Origin: Paraburkholderia monticola
GTDB taxonomy: Bacteria; Pseudomonadota; Gammaproteobacteria; Burkholderiales; Burkholderiaceae
Direction of reading: 5' to 3'
Length of the DNA stretch: 64,000 nt
Assembly (NCBI RefSeq): GCF_001580545.1
Contig: NZ_LRBG01000011.1
Span: 160,904-224,903, forward strand
The position numbers and the translations under genes were made by a program. The notes below the pieces were generated by a model that was given only the letters and a program-made list of their open reading frames with translations, made no database searches and had not been told where the DNA came from. Positions 29,772 to 41,651 of this stretch are shown one piece after another; positions within the stretch are counted from its first letter, which is position 1; every line of letters starts with the position of its first letter.

Positions 29772-30140
29772 TCAAGGTCTGGCGATGTGCCAGATCTCCT
29801 TGAAGCCGTCTCCTTTTGTATCGCCCGTCTGCTTGTCGGCGGCGTAGCGATACAGCGGATGGCCCTTGTACGTCCATTGCTGCTTGCCGTCCGCGCTCGG
29901 GATCAGCGTCCAGTCGCCCGTCGGCTTGTCGGTCGGCGATGCCGTGGCCGCCGGCCAGTTGCTCATGCAGCCGCCCGTGCAGGCGCTGACGCCGGGCGTG
30001 GTGTCCTTGTCGAACGTGTAGAGCGTCATGCCGTCGGCGGTGACGAAGCGGCCGTCGGACAGTTTGGGCGGATCGGCGAAGGCGCTGGCGTGCAGCGCGG
30101 CCAGCGCGAGCGGGGCCACTAAGGCGATTGTCTTGCGCAT
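29772..30140 (-). CDS. Secreted repeat protein with Yx(F/W/Y)xxD-type motif (COG4315-like)
   Basis: 122 residues. The ATG is preceded by GGGAG eight bases upstream; the open frame continues to 30341 with no signal. The signal peptide MRKTIALVAPLALAALHASAFA is cleaved near residue 22. The repeated motif appears as LYTFDKD (about 50) and LYRYAAD (about 100), with a CTGGCMSNWPA segment between. This is the architecture of the lipoprotein family annotated as secreted repeat of unknown function; here there is no lipobox Cys, so the product is probably periplasmic. Function unknown. Confidence 0.8.
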   Translation of the reverse strand: MRKTIALVAPLALAALHASAFADPPKLSDGRFVTADGMTLYTFDKDTTPGVSACTGGCMSNWPAATASPTDKPTGDWTLIPSADGKQQWTYKGHPLYRYAADKQTGDTKGDGFKEIWHIARP

Positions 30141-30297
30141 GATGCGGGCTCCCTTGTTGACGGCGTGGTTGACGAGCGACGACGCGCTTCGAGTATAGGC
30201 AGGGGAGGCCGTTTTGCTGGTGGGGGTCGTGAGTGCGGCCGGGTGAAGGTGGCACTCGTCTCGTCCACGGGGCGTTGCGGACGACGCCAAAATAAAA

Positions 30298-30325
30298 AAC
30301 CCCGGCAGCGCCAGCTGCCGGGGTT
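30298..30325 (-). terminator. Intrinsic terminator of ssrA (tmRNA)
   Basis: AACCCCGGCAGC, loop GCCA, then GCTGCCGGGGTT on the plus strand. Six A residues at 30294-30299 become a T-tract on the minus strand, 36 bases after the tmRNA 3' end. Confidence 0.9.
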
Positions 30326-30360
30326 TCTTGGGGGCGTTCATCGCGAACGTCCCAAGTGTT

Positions 30361-30730
30361 TGGTGGAGGCGGCGGGAATCGAACCCGCGTCCAGAAGTCC
30401 TCTACGACCAGTTCTACATGTTTAGTTCTGTCTTTTGATTTAACCGCAGCGACGCGGACGAACACGCTGCACTACGGCGATTCACTAATTTTTCGACCCG
30501 GACGTCGTGACGCCGCCAAGGCTTAACTGACGTATATGACCTCTGTCGGTATTGCTACCGGTCTTGCGACACTAGCCCGTCAGTGAACTAGGCAGAGGAC
30601 GGCGGCCCTTAGGCTGCCAGTGCGAACGTATCGTCGTTTGCAGTTACGTTTTTCCCATTGATTAACGAGGTGACGGGTCCTCGACATGCCCTAGCCGCTT
30701 CGCAACCCCTGTCGAAACCAGGTCGCCCCC
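30361..30730 (-). ncRNA. ssrA: Transfer-messenger RNA (tmRNA)
   Basis: About 370 bases. The 5' end GGGGGCGACCTGGTTTCGAC pairs with the 3' end through a 7-bp acceptor stem (one G-U pair), and CCA is encoded. The T-arm GGTTCGATTCC is near the 3' end. The resume codon and tag lie at 30609-30641 on the minus strand and encode ANDDTFALAA followed by TAA, with the usual preceding Ala coming from the tRNA part. tmRNA with SmpB rescues stalled ribosomes and tags the incomplete protein for ClpXP. The tag matches those of Burkholderiaceae. Confidence 0.97.
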
Positions 30731-30747
30731 GCGGTTCGTTGCTCAGA

Positions 30748-30775
30748 TATCTATGAGCCAACGGGGATTTTACAA
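30748..30775 (-). promoter_or_regulatory. Probable sigma-70 promoter of ssrA
   Basis: On the minus strand TTGTAA (-35, plus coordinates 30770-30775) and TAGATA (-10, 30748-30753) are 16 bases apart. Transcription would begin a few bases before the mature 5' end at 30730. Confidence 0.65.
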
Positions 30776-30852
30776 TAGATCGACGGCTGCGTCGTGAGTC
30801 TTCGGTGGCCGTGGAATCATTTGAGTTGGTTAGAAGGTGCGGGACGCGCCTT

Positions 30853-31566
30853 TCAGCCGATGTCGCGCAGCAGCGTCAGTAACTCGGCAGGCGATTGCAC
30901 GACGTGCTGAGCGTGCCACCGTGTCGGCGGAATGTCGTCGCCGCAATATCCATACGCCGCGGCGACGGTCTTCATGCCGGCGGCAAAACCCGCCTGCACA
31001 TCGCGCAGATCGTCGCCGATATAGACGACACGCTCCGGCGGCACGTCCAGCTCACGCGCCGCGTGCAACAGCGGCGCAGGGTGCGGCTTCGAATGCGGGG
31101 TCGTGTCGCCGCTGACCACGCAGCCGGCGCGTTCCTCGAGCCCGAGCTGCGCGACGAGCGGCTCGGTGAGCCGCGCGACCTTGTTCGTGACGATGCCCCA
31201 GCGCACGTCGCGCGCGTCGAGTTCGTCGAGCACCTCCGCGATGCCCGGAAAGAGCGTCGTTTCAATGCACAGATCCGCTTCGTAGTTCGCGAGGAACTCC
31301 TCGCGCATCGACGCGAATTCGTGATGATCGGGCCCAATGCCGAACGCGCCGCCGATCAGTCCGCGCGCCCCCGCCGAAGCGAGCGGGCGCAGCTTTTCGA
31401 GCGGCACCATCTCGAGTCCGCGGTCATGGCGCATCTTGTTGACGGCGGCCGCAAGGTCCGGCGCCGTGTCGGCTAAGGTGCCATCGAGGTCGAAAAGCAC
31501 GGCGAGGCAAAAGCCGAGTGCGTCGTCGTTGTCTTCGCGTTGGGGCAGGGGAGTCGGGTCGCTCAT
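30853..31566 (-). CDS. gph: Phosphoglycolate phosphatase
   Basis: 237 residues. A HAD-superfamily phosphatase that dephosphorylates 2-phosphoglycolate formed during DNA repair (or Rubisco oxygenation). Motif I is LFDLDGTLADTAPD (about 24-37), with nucleophile and acid/base Asp present. Motif II is IVTNK, the Lys in SKPHPAPLL is motif III, and YIGDDLRDVQAG is motif IV. The helical cap lies between motifs I and II. It is 38 bases after ubiG on the same strand, so a ubiG-gph transcript is likely; this linkage is conserved in many proteobacteria. Confidence 0.93.
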   Translation of the reverse strand: MSDPTPLPQREDNDDALGFCLAVLFDLDGTLADTAPDLAAAVNKMRHDRGLEMVPLEKLRPLASAGARGLIGGAFGIGPDHHEFASMREEFLANYEADLCIETTLFPGIAEVLDELDARDVRWGIVTNKVARLTEPLVAQLGLEERAGCVVSGDTTPHSKPHPAPLLHAARELDVPPERVVYIGDDLRDVQAGFAAGMKTVAAAYGYCGDDIPPTRWHAQHVVQSPAELLTLLRDIG

Positions 31567-31604
31567 TGTTCGTGTCGGATGCGGGGGCGGGCGGTTTTGG
31601 CAGT

Positions 31605-32303
31605 TCAGGCGTCGCGGCGGCAGGCGAGCAGATAGTTGACGCTCGTGTCGGACGACAGCGCGAAATGCTTGCTGAGCGGGTTGTACACGATGCCCTTGAT
31701 GTCGGCCGTGCGCAGGTCGGCGTCGCGCACAAAGCTGGCGAGTTCGGACGGGCGGATGAAGCGCGCGTAGTCGTGCGTGCCTTTCGGCAGCATGCGCGCG
31801 ATGTATTCGGCGCCGATCACCGCGAAAAGATACGACTTCACGTTGCGGTTCAGCGTGGAGAAAAACACCCAGCCACCTGGCTTCACGAGGTTCTTGCAGG
31901 CCTCGACGATCGCGCCCGGCTGGGGTACGTGCTCGAGCATTTCCATGCAGGTGACCACGTCGTAGGTGCCCGGCTCGCGCGCGGCGAGCGCCTCGGCGGC
32001 GATTTCTTCGTAATCGACGGTTACACCGCTTTCAAGGCTGTGAAGATCGGCGACGCCCAATGCCTGCGTCGACAGGTCGATGCCCTTCACATGGGCACCC
32101 AAACCTGCCATGGATTCCGACAGAATGCCGCCGCCGCAGCCGATATCGAGCACCTTTTTGCCGGCCAGATGCGCGTGTGCGTCGATCCAGCTCAGCCGAA
32201 TCGGATTCAGTTCGTGCAGCGGTTTGAATTCGGCGTTCGGGTCCCACCACCGATGTGCGAGGTCGCTGAATTTCTGTAGTTCGTGGGGATCGGCGTTGGT
32301 CAT
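31605..32303 (-). CDS. ubiG: Ubiquinone biosynthesis O-methyltransferase
   Basis: 232 residues from the ATG of MTNADPHEL; the open frame reaches 32537 without support. UbiG performs both O-methylations in ubiquinone synthesis, using SAM. The N-terminus [20 protein letters not shown] is diagnostic of UbiG/COQ3. Motif I is [13 protein letters not shown] (about 50-62), motif post-I VKGIDLS, and the LEHVPQP block follows. It lies between ompA and gph on the minus strand; the ompA terminator separates it from ompA. Confidence 0.96.
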   Translation of the reverse strand: MTNADPHELQKFSDLAHRWWDPNAEFKPLHELNPIRLSWIDAHAHLAGKKVLDIGCGGGILSESMAGLGAHVKGIDLSTQALGVADLHSLESGVTVDYEEIAAEALAAREPGTYDVVTCMEMLEHVPQPGAIVEACKNLVKPGGWVFFSTLNRNVKSYLFAVIGAEYIARMLPKGTHDYARFIRPSELASFVRDADLRTADIKGIVYNPLSKHFALSSDTSVNYLLACRRDA

Positions 32304-32464
32304 GGCGAAGGCTGCCTCGATGAAAGCGGTGAGCGGACGCTCGAGGATAAACCCTGAGTATATAGGGCGAGAGAAAGGGCGGCAAAAACGCGGCGGACAG
32401 CCGGCGCCGACGCAATCTGCGAGCGGCCATCGCGCGTCACGCATTCGACGCGGCGGCCGTGCAT

Positions 32465-32492
32465 AAAAAAAGCCCCGCCGGAGCGGGGCTTT
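32465..32492 (-). terminator. Intrinsic terminator of the ompA-family gene
   Basis: AAAGCCCCGC, loop CGGA, GCGGGGCTTT. On the minus strand the stem is followed by seven T residues. It is 23 bases beyond the stop of the OmpA-family gene. Confidence 0.92.
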
Positions 32493-32514
32493 CGATTCTG
32501 CGGTAATTTGCAGC

Positions 32515-33162
32515 TTACTGCTTCGGCGTACCGACAACTTCGACTTCCACGCGACGGTCCGGTGCGAGGCAGGCGATGAGTTGCTTCTTGTTCTTCTGGT
32601 TGCAACCGGTGGTAACCGGGTTGCGACGACCCTTGCCTTCCGTGTAGATACGGTTGGCTTCGACGCCCTTGCTGACCAGGAAGGCCTTCACAGCTTGAGC
32701 ACGACGCAGCGACAGACGGTCGTTGTAGGCGTCCGAACCGATGCGGTCGGTGTGGCCCGTTGCGACGACGACTTCGAGGTTGATCCCCTGGATCTTCGAT
32801 GCCAGTTCGCTCAGGCGTTCCTTACCAGCCGGCTTCAGGATTGCCTTGTCGAAATCGAACAGCGCGTCAGCTTGATACGTAATCTTTTCGCTGGAGATAG
32901 CCGGAGGCGGAGCGACCGGAGCCGGCGGGGTCGGAGCCTGAGCAACCAGAGCGCCGTCGCACTTGGCGTTAGCCGTTGCGGGCGTCCAGAATGCATCGCG
33001 CCAGCAAAGCTCGTTCGTGCCGTTCATCCACACGTATTCGCCAGTACCATTCACCCAGTTGTCGTTGGTAGCTTGTCGCGACGCCGGCACCGACTGCGCC
33101 ATGGCGGATGCAGCCATAACCGCGGTAGCTGCAATGAACGCGAGCTTTGAAAGTTTATTCAT
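32515..33162 (-). CDS. ompA: OmpA-family outer membrane protein
   Basis: 215 residues with GAGGAGAA directly upstream of the ATG. The signal peptide [23 protein letters not shown] is cleaved near residue 22. A short N-terminal segment (about 30-75) is followed by a Pro-rich linker ([12 protein letters not shown]) and an OmpA/MotB peptidoglycan-binding domain from about 92. In that domain, [24 protein letters not shown] includes the conserved Asp and Arg that hold diaminopimelate. There is no eight-strand barrel, so it is a periplasmic, peptidoglycan-linked or surface-attached OmpA relative. Codon use is more restricted than its neighbours, typical of high expression. Confidence 0.9.
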   Translation of the reverse strand: MNKLSKLAFIAATAVMAASAMAQSVPASRQATNDNWVNGTGEYVWMNGTNELCWRDAFWTPATANAKCDGALVAQAPTPPAPVAPPPAISSEKITYQADALFDFDKAILKPAGKERLSELASKIQGINLEVVVATGHTDRIGSDAYNDRLSLRRAQAVKAFLVSKGVEANRIYTEGKGRRNPVTTGCNQKNKKQLIACLAPDRRVEVEVVGTPKQ

Positions 33163-33238
33163 ATTTCTCCTCTCGAAATTGAGATTACCGCAGGTTTACT
33201 GCGAGCCTGTTGACGAAGACAAGTCATACATTGCTCGG

Positions 33239-33247
33239 AGTATAACA
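33239..33247 (-). promoter_or_regulatory. Probable extended -10 promoter of ompA
   Basis: Minus-strand TGTTATACT combines a TGn extension with TATACT. No good -35 lies 17 bases upstream. The resulting leader would be about 70 bases. Confidence 0.5.
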
Positions 33248-33551
33248 TTGGTGCGGAACAAAAACCGTCTGTGTAGACTTCGAGCAATGTCTGACTCTTT
33301 GTGCGTTGGCATTTTGCCATATCGTTCCCCTCCGACGAAAAAAAAATCTGTCCCCTATCAAATCCCCTTCCAATTGTGGTGCATGCGCAACAAATGTTTT
33401 CGGCTGAGCGGTCCGCCGGCTCTGGCTGAGCGGCGAATTGGCCCCACGCAGGAATCGAGCCTGATGGTGTGCAAAATGAGCGATTGGCGAGGTGTTGGCG
33501 GGTGCCCCTCTAATATGTATACGTAGCTCCGTCGGGGGCGGATGCGCGGCA

Positions 33552-33560
33552 TGTTAGAAT
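33552..33560 (+). promoter_or_regulatory. Probable extended -10 promoter of gyrA
   Basis: TGTTAGAAT is an extended -10 element, 79 bases before the gyrA ATG. The -35 region is GC-rich and poor. Confidence 0.45.
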
Positions 33561-33638
33561 CGCGTGATGCGTTGCGCCTGCAATGCTTACGCGAAGATGC
33601 GGCGAACCTCCCGCCTTCGCACGTAAAAGATACGGATA

Positions 33639-36269
<2,631 letters not shown>

Positions 36270-36393
36270 TCCGTGCCTGCAGCTTTCAGTCTCAGTTAAT
36301 TAGTTGAAGCTACGCTGCGGGTCACCGCGTATCGGGTCGGTACGCTTTCCCGTGCGGCGTGCAGTTCAAGTTAATTTCTCTTAGGGAGTAATG

Positions 36394-36999
36394 ATGCAAA
36401 AACGATTCAAACAACTGATGTTGCTGGCTGCCATCGTGCCGACCTTCGCCATGGCTCAAGCGCTGCAGAACCAGGCGCCTGCAGCTCCGGCTGCCGCAGC
36501 AGCACCGGTTGATCCGGCCAAGCAGGCAGCCATCAAGGACCTGCTCGACGCCATCGACGCGCAGAAGCTGGTTGGTGCAATCGGCAACAGCGCGCAGATG
36601 CAGGCCAAGCAGCTCGTGCCGGCAATCCTGTCGGACGCGCTGACCGAGAACAAAACGATGACGGACAAGCAGAAGCAGGCGGCTGTCCCGACGTTGCAGA
36701 AGAACGCGGTACCGAAGCTGGTCGACGGCGCGGGCCAGGTGTTCGCGACCGACGCATTCCGTCAGGACGCGATGCAAGCTCAGTACGACGCGTACGCGAA
36801 GTACTACAGCACGTCGGAAATCAAGGATTTGACGGCGTTCTACAAGAGCCCGACCGGCCGCAAGTTCATCCAGGTGCAAGACCAGGTTGGCCGCGACGTC
36901 GTGAATGGCCTGATGCAGAAGTACATGCCGGAATCGATCAAGGCAACGCGTGACCAGGCCGACAAGGAAGTCGCATCGGTCAAGCCGGCTGCCAAGTAA
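36394..36999 (+). CDS. DUF2059 family secreted protein
   Basis: 201 residues. Two ATG codons are in tandem; the second has AGGGAG five bases upstream and is preferred. The signal peptide ends near AMA-QA (about residue 22), followed by an Ala/Pro-rich linker. The helical DUF2059 domain spans about 95-175 with QAQYDAYAKYYSTSEIKDLTAFYKSPTG-type sequence, of which FYKSPTGRKF is the family hallmark. Function is unknown; the family is exported to the periplasm. It sits between gyrA and serC, a conserved location in Burkholderia. Confidence 0.85.
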   Translation: MQKRFKQLMLLAAIVPTFAMAQALQNQAPAAPAAAAAPVDPAKQAAIKDLLDAIDAQKLVGAIGNSAQMQAKQLVPAILSDALTENKTMTDKQKQAAVPTLQKNAVPKLVDGAGQVFATDAFRQDAMQAQYDAYAKYYSTSEIKDLTAFYKSPTGRKFIQVQDQVGRDVVNGLMQKYMPESIKATRDQADKEVASVKPAAK

Positions 37000-37208
37000 A
37001 TTCCGCTCGCGGGCTGCGCTGATTACAGCGAGCCTGCCGCCGCACCCACCGGGCCGCCCGGCGTGGCGGGTTGGCGGCGACAATGCGATAATGGTCGTTT
37101 GCGCACTGGCGCAGACGGCCATTTTCTTTTTTCGGCGAATTATTTCGCAACACTTTTCGCCGATTTTCGCGCGACTCCGTTTTCTCGCGCCCGCTTCCAG
37201 GAAATCAC

Positions 37209-38291
37209 ATGCGCGTCTTTAATTTCTCCGCCGGCCCGGCGGCCATGCCCGAAGAAGTGCTGCGCCAGGCAGCCGACGAGATGCTGAACTGGCATGGTAG
37301 CGGTATGAGCGTGATGGAAATGAGCCATCGCGGCAAGGAATTCATGTCGATTCACGAGGAAGCGCTGACCGACCTGCGCGAACTACTGCAGGTGCCGGCA
37401 AGCCACCGCATCCTGTTCCTGCAGGGCGGCGGCCTCGGTGAAAACGCGATCGTGCCGATGAATCTGCTCGGCTCGAAACCGCGCGCGGATTTCGTCGTGA
37501 CCGGCTCGTGGTCCCAGAAGTCGTTCAAGGAAGCGGAGAAGTACGGCAGCGTGCATCTGGCCGCGACCGGCAAGACGGCCGAGGGCTATACCCGCGCCCC
37601 GGCGCACTCGGAATGGCAGCTCTCGGACGATCCGGCCTACGTGCACCTGTGCACGAACGAGACCATTCACGGCGTCGAAACGTTCGAGATTCCGGACCTC
37701 GGCGACATTCCGCTTGTCGCGGACGCGTCGTCGCATATCCTGTCGCGTCCGATGGACATCGCCAAATACGGTGTGCTGTTCGGCGGCGCGCAGAAGAATA
37801 TCGGCATGGCCGGCGTCACGGTCGTGATCGTCCGTGAGGACATGCTCGACCGCGCCATGCCGATCTGCCCGTCGGCGTTCGAATGGAAGACCGTCGCCGA
37901 AAACAATTCGATGTACAACACGCCGCCCACCTATGCGATCTATATCGCCGGGCTCGTGTTCAAGTGGTTGAAGAAGCAGGGCGGCCTCACGGCGATCGAG
38001 GCGCGCAACCTCGAAAAATCGAAGCTGTTGTACGACACGATCGACGCGAGCAGCTTCTATCTGAACAAGGTCGAGCGTAGCTCGCGCTCGCGGATGAACG
38101 TGCCGTTCTTCCTCGCCGACGAGTCGCGCAACGAAGATTTCCTGTCCGGCGCGAAAGCGCGGGGCTTGGTGCAGCTAAAGGGCCACAAGTCCGTCGGCGG
38201 CATGCGGGCGTCGATTTATAACGCCGTCCCGCTCGAAGGCGTCAAAGCGCTCGTCGAATACATGAAGGAATTCGAGCAGCGCAGCGCCTGA
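37209..38291 (+). CDS. serC: Phosphoserine aminotransferase
   Basis: 360 residues. SerC converts 3-phosphohydroxypyruvate to phosphoserine (serine synthesis) and acts on the 4-carbon analogue in pyridoxal phosphate synthesis. The N-terminus [18 protein letters not shown] is the family signature. The PLP lysine is in the segment [14 protein letters not shown] (about residue 198), and the substrate loop [13 protein letters not shown] is near the C-terminus. It begins the block serC-pheA-hisC-tyrA-aroA-cmk-rpsA, the known mixed-function supraoperon of serine and aromatic synthesis. Confidence 0.97.
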   Translation: MRVFNFSAGPAAMPEEVLRQAADEMLNWHGSGMSVMEMSHRGKEFMSIHEEALTDLRELLQVPASHRILFLQGGGLGENAIVPMNLLGSKPRADFVVTGSWSQKSFKEAEKYGSVHLAATGKTAEGYTRAPAHSEWQLSDDPAYVHLCTNETIHGVETFEIPDLGDIPLVADASSHILSRPMDIAKYGVLFGGAQKNIGMAGVTVVIVREDMLDRAMPICPSAFEWKTVAENNSMYNTPPTYAIYIAGLVFKWLKKQGGLTAIEARNLEKSKLLYDTIDASSFYLNKVERSSRSRMNVPFFLADESRNEDFLSGAKARGLVQLKGHKSVGGMRASIYNAVPLEGVKALVEYMKEFEQRSA

Positions 38292-38355
38292 GTCACACTG
38301 ATCGGCAGGCGCGCGCATCTTTTCCAGCAGTTACCCGGCAGGGCCGTTTTCACGC

Positions 38356-39435
38356 ATGGACGACGAACTCAATACACGACTCAAACCTCTGCGCGATCGT
38401 ATCGACGCGCTCGACGCGCAGCTGATCGCGCTCCTGAACCAACGCGCGTCGGTTGCGCTGGAAGTGGGCGAGGTCAAGAAGCACTTCAACGCGCCAGTGT
38501 TCCGGCCCGAGCGCGAGATGCAGGTGATCGCGCGCCTGCAGGAAATGAGCGAGGGCCCCCTCGCGGACGAACACATCGGTGCGATCTGGCGCGAGATCAT
38601 GGCGGCAAGCCGCGCGCTCGAAAGGACCATCAAGGCCGCGTACCTCGGACCCGTCGGCACCTATAGCGAGCAGGCGATGCACGAGTACTTCGGTCAGTCG
38701 ATCGAAGGGCTGCCGTGTCCGTCGATCGACGAAGTGTTTCGTTCGGTCGAGGCGGGCGCCGCCGACTACGGCGTCGTGCCGGTCGAGAATTCGACCGAAG
38801 GCGCGGTGTCGCGCACCCTGGATTTGCTGCTGCAAACGCAACTGACCATCGGCGGCGAACTCGCGCTGCCGATCCATCACAATCTGCTCACGCAAAACGG
38901 GCTCGAGGGCGTCACGCGCGTGTGCGCGCATGCGCAGGCGCTCGCGCAGTGCCAGCGCTGGCTGTCGACCAACGCGCCGCATCTCGAGCGCCAGGCGGTG
39001 TCGAGCAATGCGGAAGCCGCGCGCATGGCGGCCGAAGATCCGAGCGTCGCGGCTATCGCGGGCGATCGCGCCGCGATCCATTACGGCTTGCAGGTCACCA
39101 ACGCGCTGATCCAGGACGATCCGCACAACCGCACGCGCTTCGTGATGATCGGCAAAGAGCCGACCGGTCCGAGCGGCTACGACCAGACCTCGCTGATCGT
39201 GTCGGTCGTCAACGAGCCGGGCGCGATGGTCAAGCTGCTCGAGCCGCTCGCGCGCCACGGCGTGTCGATGACGCGTTTCGAATCGCGTCCGGCGCGTGTC
39301 GGCACGTGGGAGTACTACTTCTATATCGACGTCGAAGGCCATCGCGACGACCCGGCCGTGGCCGCCGCGCTCGCCGGACTCGGCGAGAAGGCCGCGTTCC
39401 TGAAGATACTCGGCTCATATCCGCGCGCCCGCTAG
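38356..39435 (+). CDS. pheA: Bifunctional chorismate mutase / prephenate dehydratase
   Basis: 359 residues. The AroQ-type chorismate mutase domain (about 1-85) has LRDRIDALDAQLIALLNQRA. The prephenate dehydratase domain (about 93-270) begins with AYLGPVGTYSEQA and contains the catalytic NSTEGAVSRTLD and a TRFVMIG block. A C-terminal ACT domain (about 278-355) with the ESRPARVGTWEYYFYID motif binds phenylalanine for feedback inhibition. It makes phenylpyruvate, which a neighbour aminotransferase can convert to phenylalanine. It is 64 bases after serC. Confidence 0.97.
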   Translation: MDDELNTRLKPLRDRIDALDAQLIALLNQRASVALEVGEVKKHFNAPVFRPEREMQVIARLQEMSEGPLADEHIGAIWREIMAASRALERTIKAAYLGPVGTYSEQAMHEYFGQSIEGLPCPSIDEVFRSVEAGAADYGVVPVENSTEGAVSRTLDLLLQTQLTIGGELALPIHHNLLTQNGLEGVTRVCAHAQALAQCQRWLSTNAPHLERQAVSSNAEAARMAAEDPSVAAIAGDRAAIHYGLQVTNALIQDDPHNRTRFVMIGKEPTGPSGYDQTSLIVSVVNEPGAMVKLLEPLARHGVSMTRFESRPARVGTWEYYFYIDVEGHRDDPAVAAALAGLGEKAAFLKILGSYPRAR

Positions 39436-39515
39436 GGGCGGCTAGCGGAGTCCGGGCGGCACCGCGTGCTGCCCGAGCGCATATTTCACCATCCATCGTC
39501 GTTCGGAGATTTTTC

Positions 39516-40637
39516 ATGACAGCGTCTTTCGGCCCCTCCCATGTGCGTGCGATTGCGCCGTACATTGCCGGCAAGCCGATTTCGGAAGTGGCCCGCGAGT
39601 TCGGTCTCGACGAGGCGAGCATCGTGAAGCTGGCATCGAACGAGAATCCGCTCGGCATGCCGGAGTCGGCGCAACGTGCGATGGCGCAGGCGATCGCCGA
39701 TCTCGGCCGCTATCCGGACTCGAACGGCTTCGAGCTGAAGGCGGCGCTCGCCGCGCGCTACGGCGTGCCGGCCGCGTGGATCACGCTCGGCAACGGCAGC
39801 AATGACATCCTCGAACTCGCGGCGCATGCGTTCGTCGAGCAGGGTCAGGCGGTCGTGTTCTCGCAGTATTCGTTCGCGGTCTATGCGCTCGCGACGCAGG
39901 GCGTCGGCGCGCGCGCGATCGTCGTGCCGGCCGTGCGCTATGGTCATGACCTCGACGCGATGCTCGCCGCGATCGACGACGACACGCGTCTCGTGTTCGT
40001 CGCGAATCCGAACAATCCGACCGGCACGTTCATCGACGGTCCGACGCTCGAGGCGTTTCTCGCCAGGGTGCCGCCCCATGTGGTCGTCGTGCTCGACGAG
40101 GCGTACACCGAATATCTGTCGGCGGACAAGCGCTACGACTCGATTGACTGGGTGCGCCGCTATCCGAACCTGCTGGTGTCGCGCACGTTCTCGAAGGCGT
40201 TCGGCCTCGCGGGCCTGCGCATCGGCTTCGCGATCGCGCAGCCCGACCTGACCGATTTGCTGAATCGCCTGCGTCAGCCGTTCAACGTCAATACGCTCGC
40301 GCAAGCCGCGGCGATTGCGGCGCTCGACGACAGCGCGTTTCTCGAGAAGAGCGCGGCGCTGAACGCGCAAGGCTACAGGCTTCTGACCGAGGCGTTCGAC
40401 AAGCTCGGCCTCGAATACGTGCCCTCCGAAGGTAACTTCGTGCTCGTGCGCGTCGGCGGCGACGACAAAGCCGGCGCCCGTGTGAACCTCGCGCTGCTCA
40501 AGCAGGCGGTGATCGTGCGACCGGTCGACAACTACGGCTTGCCGCAGTGGTTGCGCATCACGATCGGCCTGCCGGACGAAAACGAAGCATTCCTCGCGGC
40601 GCTCGAAAAGACGCTTGCCGAGACTGCCACAGCCTAA
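39516..40637 (+). CDS. hisC: Histidinol-phosphate/aromatic aminotransferase
   Basis: 373 residues; the ATG has CGGAG upstream. A fold-type I PLP aminotransferase. Visible residues: SNENPLGMP (substrate arm), NPNNPTG (about 164-170), DEAYTEY (Asp contacting the pyridine ring), and the PLP lysine Lys227 in SRTFSKAFGLAGLRIG. By family it is HisC, but its place between pheA and tyrA suggests that its main work is transamination of phenylpyruvate or hydroxyphenylpyruvate (or arogenate pathway). A second hisC would be expected in the his operon elsewhere in the genome. Confidence 0.93.
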   Translation: MTASFGPSHVRAIAPYIAGKPISEVAREFGLDEASIVKLASNENPLGMPESAQRAMAQAIADLGRYPDSNGFELKAALAARYGVPAAWITLGNGSNDILELAAHAFVEQGQAVVFSQYSFAVYALATQGVGARAIVVPAVRYGHDLDAMLAAIDDDTRLVFVANPNNPTGTFIDGPTLEAFLARVPPHVVVVLDEAYTEYLSADKRYDSIDWVRRYPNLLVSRTFSKAFGLAGLRIGFAIAQPDLTDLLNRLRQPFNVNTLAQAAAIAALDDSAFLEKSAALNAQGYRLLTEAFDKLGLEYVPSEGNFVLVRVGGDDKAGARVNLALLKQAVIVRPVDNYGLPQWLRITIGLPDENEAFLAALEKTLAETATA

Positions 40638-40690
40638 GCATTAATCCTTGACCCCGCGCGTCCGGCCGGCAGGAGCGGCGCGCATTTTGT

Positions 40691-41632
40691 GTGACCGACG
40701 TGGCCGCGTTTTCTTTTAACAAGCTGGTGATTTTCGGTGTCGGCCTGATCGGCGGATCGCTCGCGCGCGCGTTGCGTGAGCGCGGCGAGGCCGACGGCGC
40801 GCGCACTGTAATTGGCGTCGGACGGACCTCCGCGTCGAGCGAGCGCGCATTGGCGCTCGGCGTGATCGACGGGGCCGCGGCGCTCAACGACGAACTCGCG
40901 CTGCGCGACGCGCTCGCGGGCGCGGACCTCGTGCTGCTCGCGGCGCCGGTCGCGCAGACGCAGTCGCTGCTCGAACGCATCGCACATCATCTCGAGGCGA
41001 ACACGATCGTCACCGACGCGGGCAGCACCAAGTCCGACGTGGTCGCCGCCGCGCGCGCGGCGCTCGGCGCGCGGATCGGTCAATTCGTGCCGGGCCATCC
41101 GATCGCGGGCCGCGAGTCGAGCGGCGTCGATGCCGCATTGCCCGATCTGTACGTGAACCGCAACGTCGTGTTGTGCCCGCTGCCGGAGAACCGGCCCGAA
41201 ATGGTCCAGCGCGTCGCGGCGATGTGGCGCGCCACCGGCGCGCTGGTGCGGGACATGACGCCGCAGCAGCACGACCGCGTGTTCGCGTCGGTTAGTCATC
41301 TGCCTCACGTGTTGTCGTTCGCGCTCGTCGAACAGATTCTCAACTCGCCCGATGCCGCGTTGAAGTTCTCGTTCGCGGCGGGCGGCTTTCGCGACTTCAC
41401 GCGCATTGCCGCGTCGAGTCCGGAGATGTGGCGCGACGTATGCGTCGCCAATCGTGTAGCGCTGCTCGACGAGCTCGACGCGTACACCGCAGTGCTCGCG
41501 CGCCTGCGCACGGCGATCGAAGCCGGCGACGGTGCCGCGCTCGAAGCCGTGTTCGCCCGCTCGCGGGTCGCCCGCAGTCAGTGGCAGGAGCAGCGCGCGG
41601 CCGGCGGGGCCGGCAGCGACGCGTCGAAATAA
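40691..41632 (+). CDS. tyrA: Prephenate dehydrogenase
   Basis: 313 residues starting at GTG. The NAD(P) motif is [16 protein letters not shown] (about 13-28). Active-site segments are [23 protein letters not shown] (with the catalytic His) and [19 protein letters not shown]. It oxidatively decarboxylates prephenate to 4-hydroxyphenylpyruvate (or arogenate to tyrosine). There is no ACT domain, so feedback by tyrosine is not by that route. It lies 53 bases after hisC and 19 bases before aroA. Confidence 0.95.
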   Translation: MTDVAAFSFNKLVIFGVGLIGGSLARALRERGEADGARTVIGVGRTSASSERALALGVIDGAAALNDELALRDALAGADLVLLAAPVAQTQSLLERIAHHLEANTIVTDAGSTKSDVVAAARAALGARIGQFVPGHPIAGRESSGVDAALPDLYVNRNVVLCPLPENRPEMVQRVAAMWRATGALVRDMTPQQHDRVFASVSHLPHVLSFALVEQILNSPDAALKFSFAAGGFRDFTRIAASSPEMWRDVCVANRVALLDELDAYTAVLARLRTAIEAGDGAALEAVFARSRVARSQWQEQRAAGGAGSDASK

Positions 41633-41651
41633 CCGGAAAACTGGACTCATC

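Larger units (their letters stand above)
33163..33638. other. 476-base divergent region between ompA and gyrA
   Basis: It holds promoters for both genes and is clearly AT-richer than its surroundings, especially 33230-33370 and 33500-33530. On the minus strand TGTTATACT (plus 33239-33247) is an extended -10 about 77 bases before the ompA ATG. The open frames crossing it have no family similarity, and I see no convincing small protein or structured RNA. Confidence 0.55.

Noticed and set aside
30361..30440. A tRNA-like 3' end suggesting a tRNA gene
   Set aside because: The T-arm and CCA belong to tmRNA; the 5' part and the tag reading frame are present.
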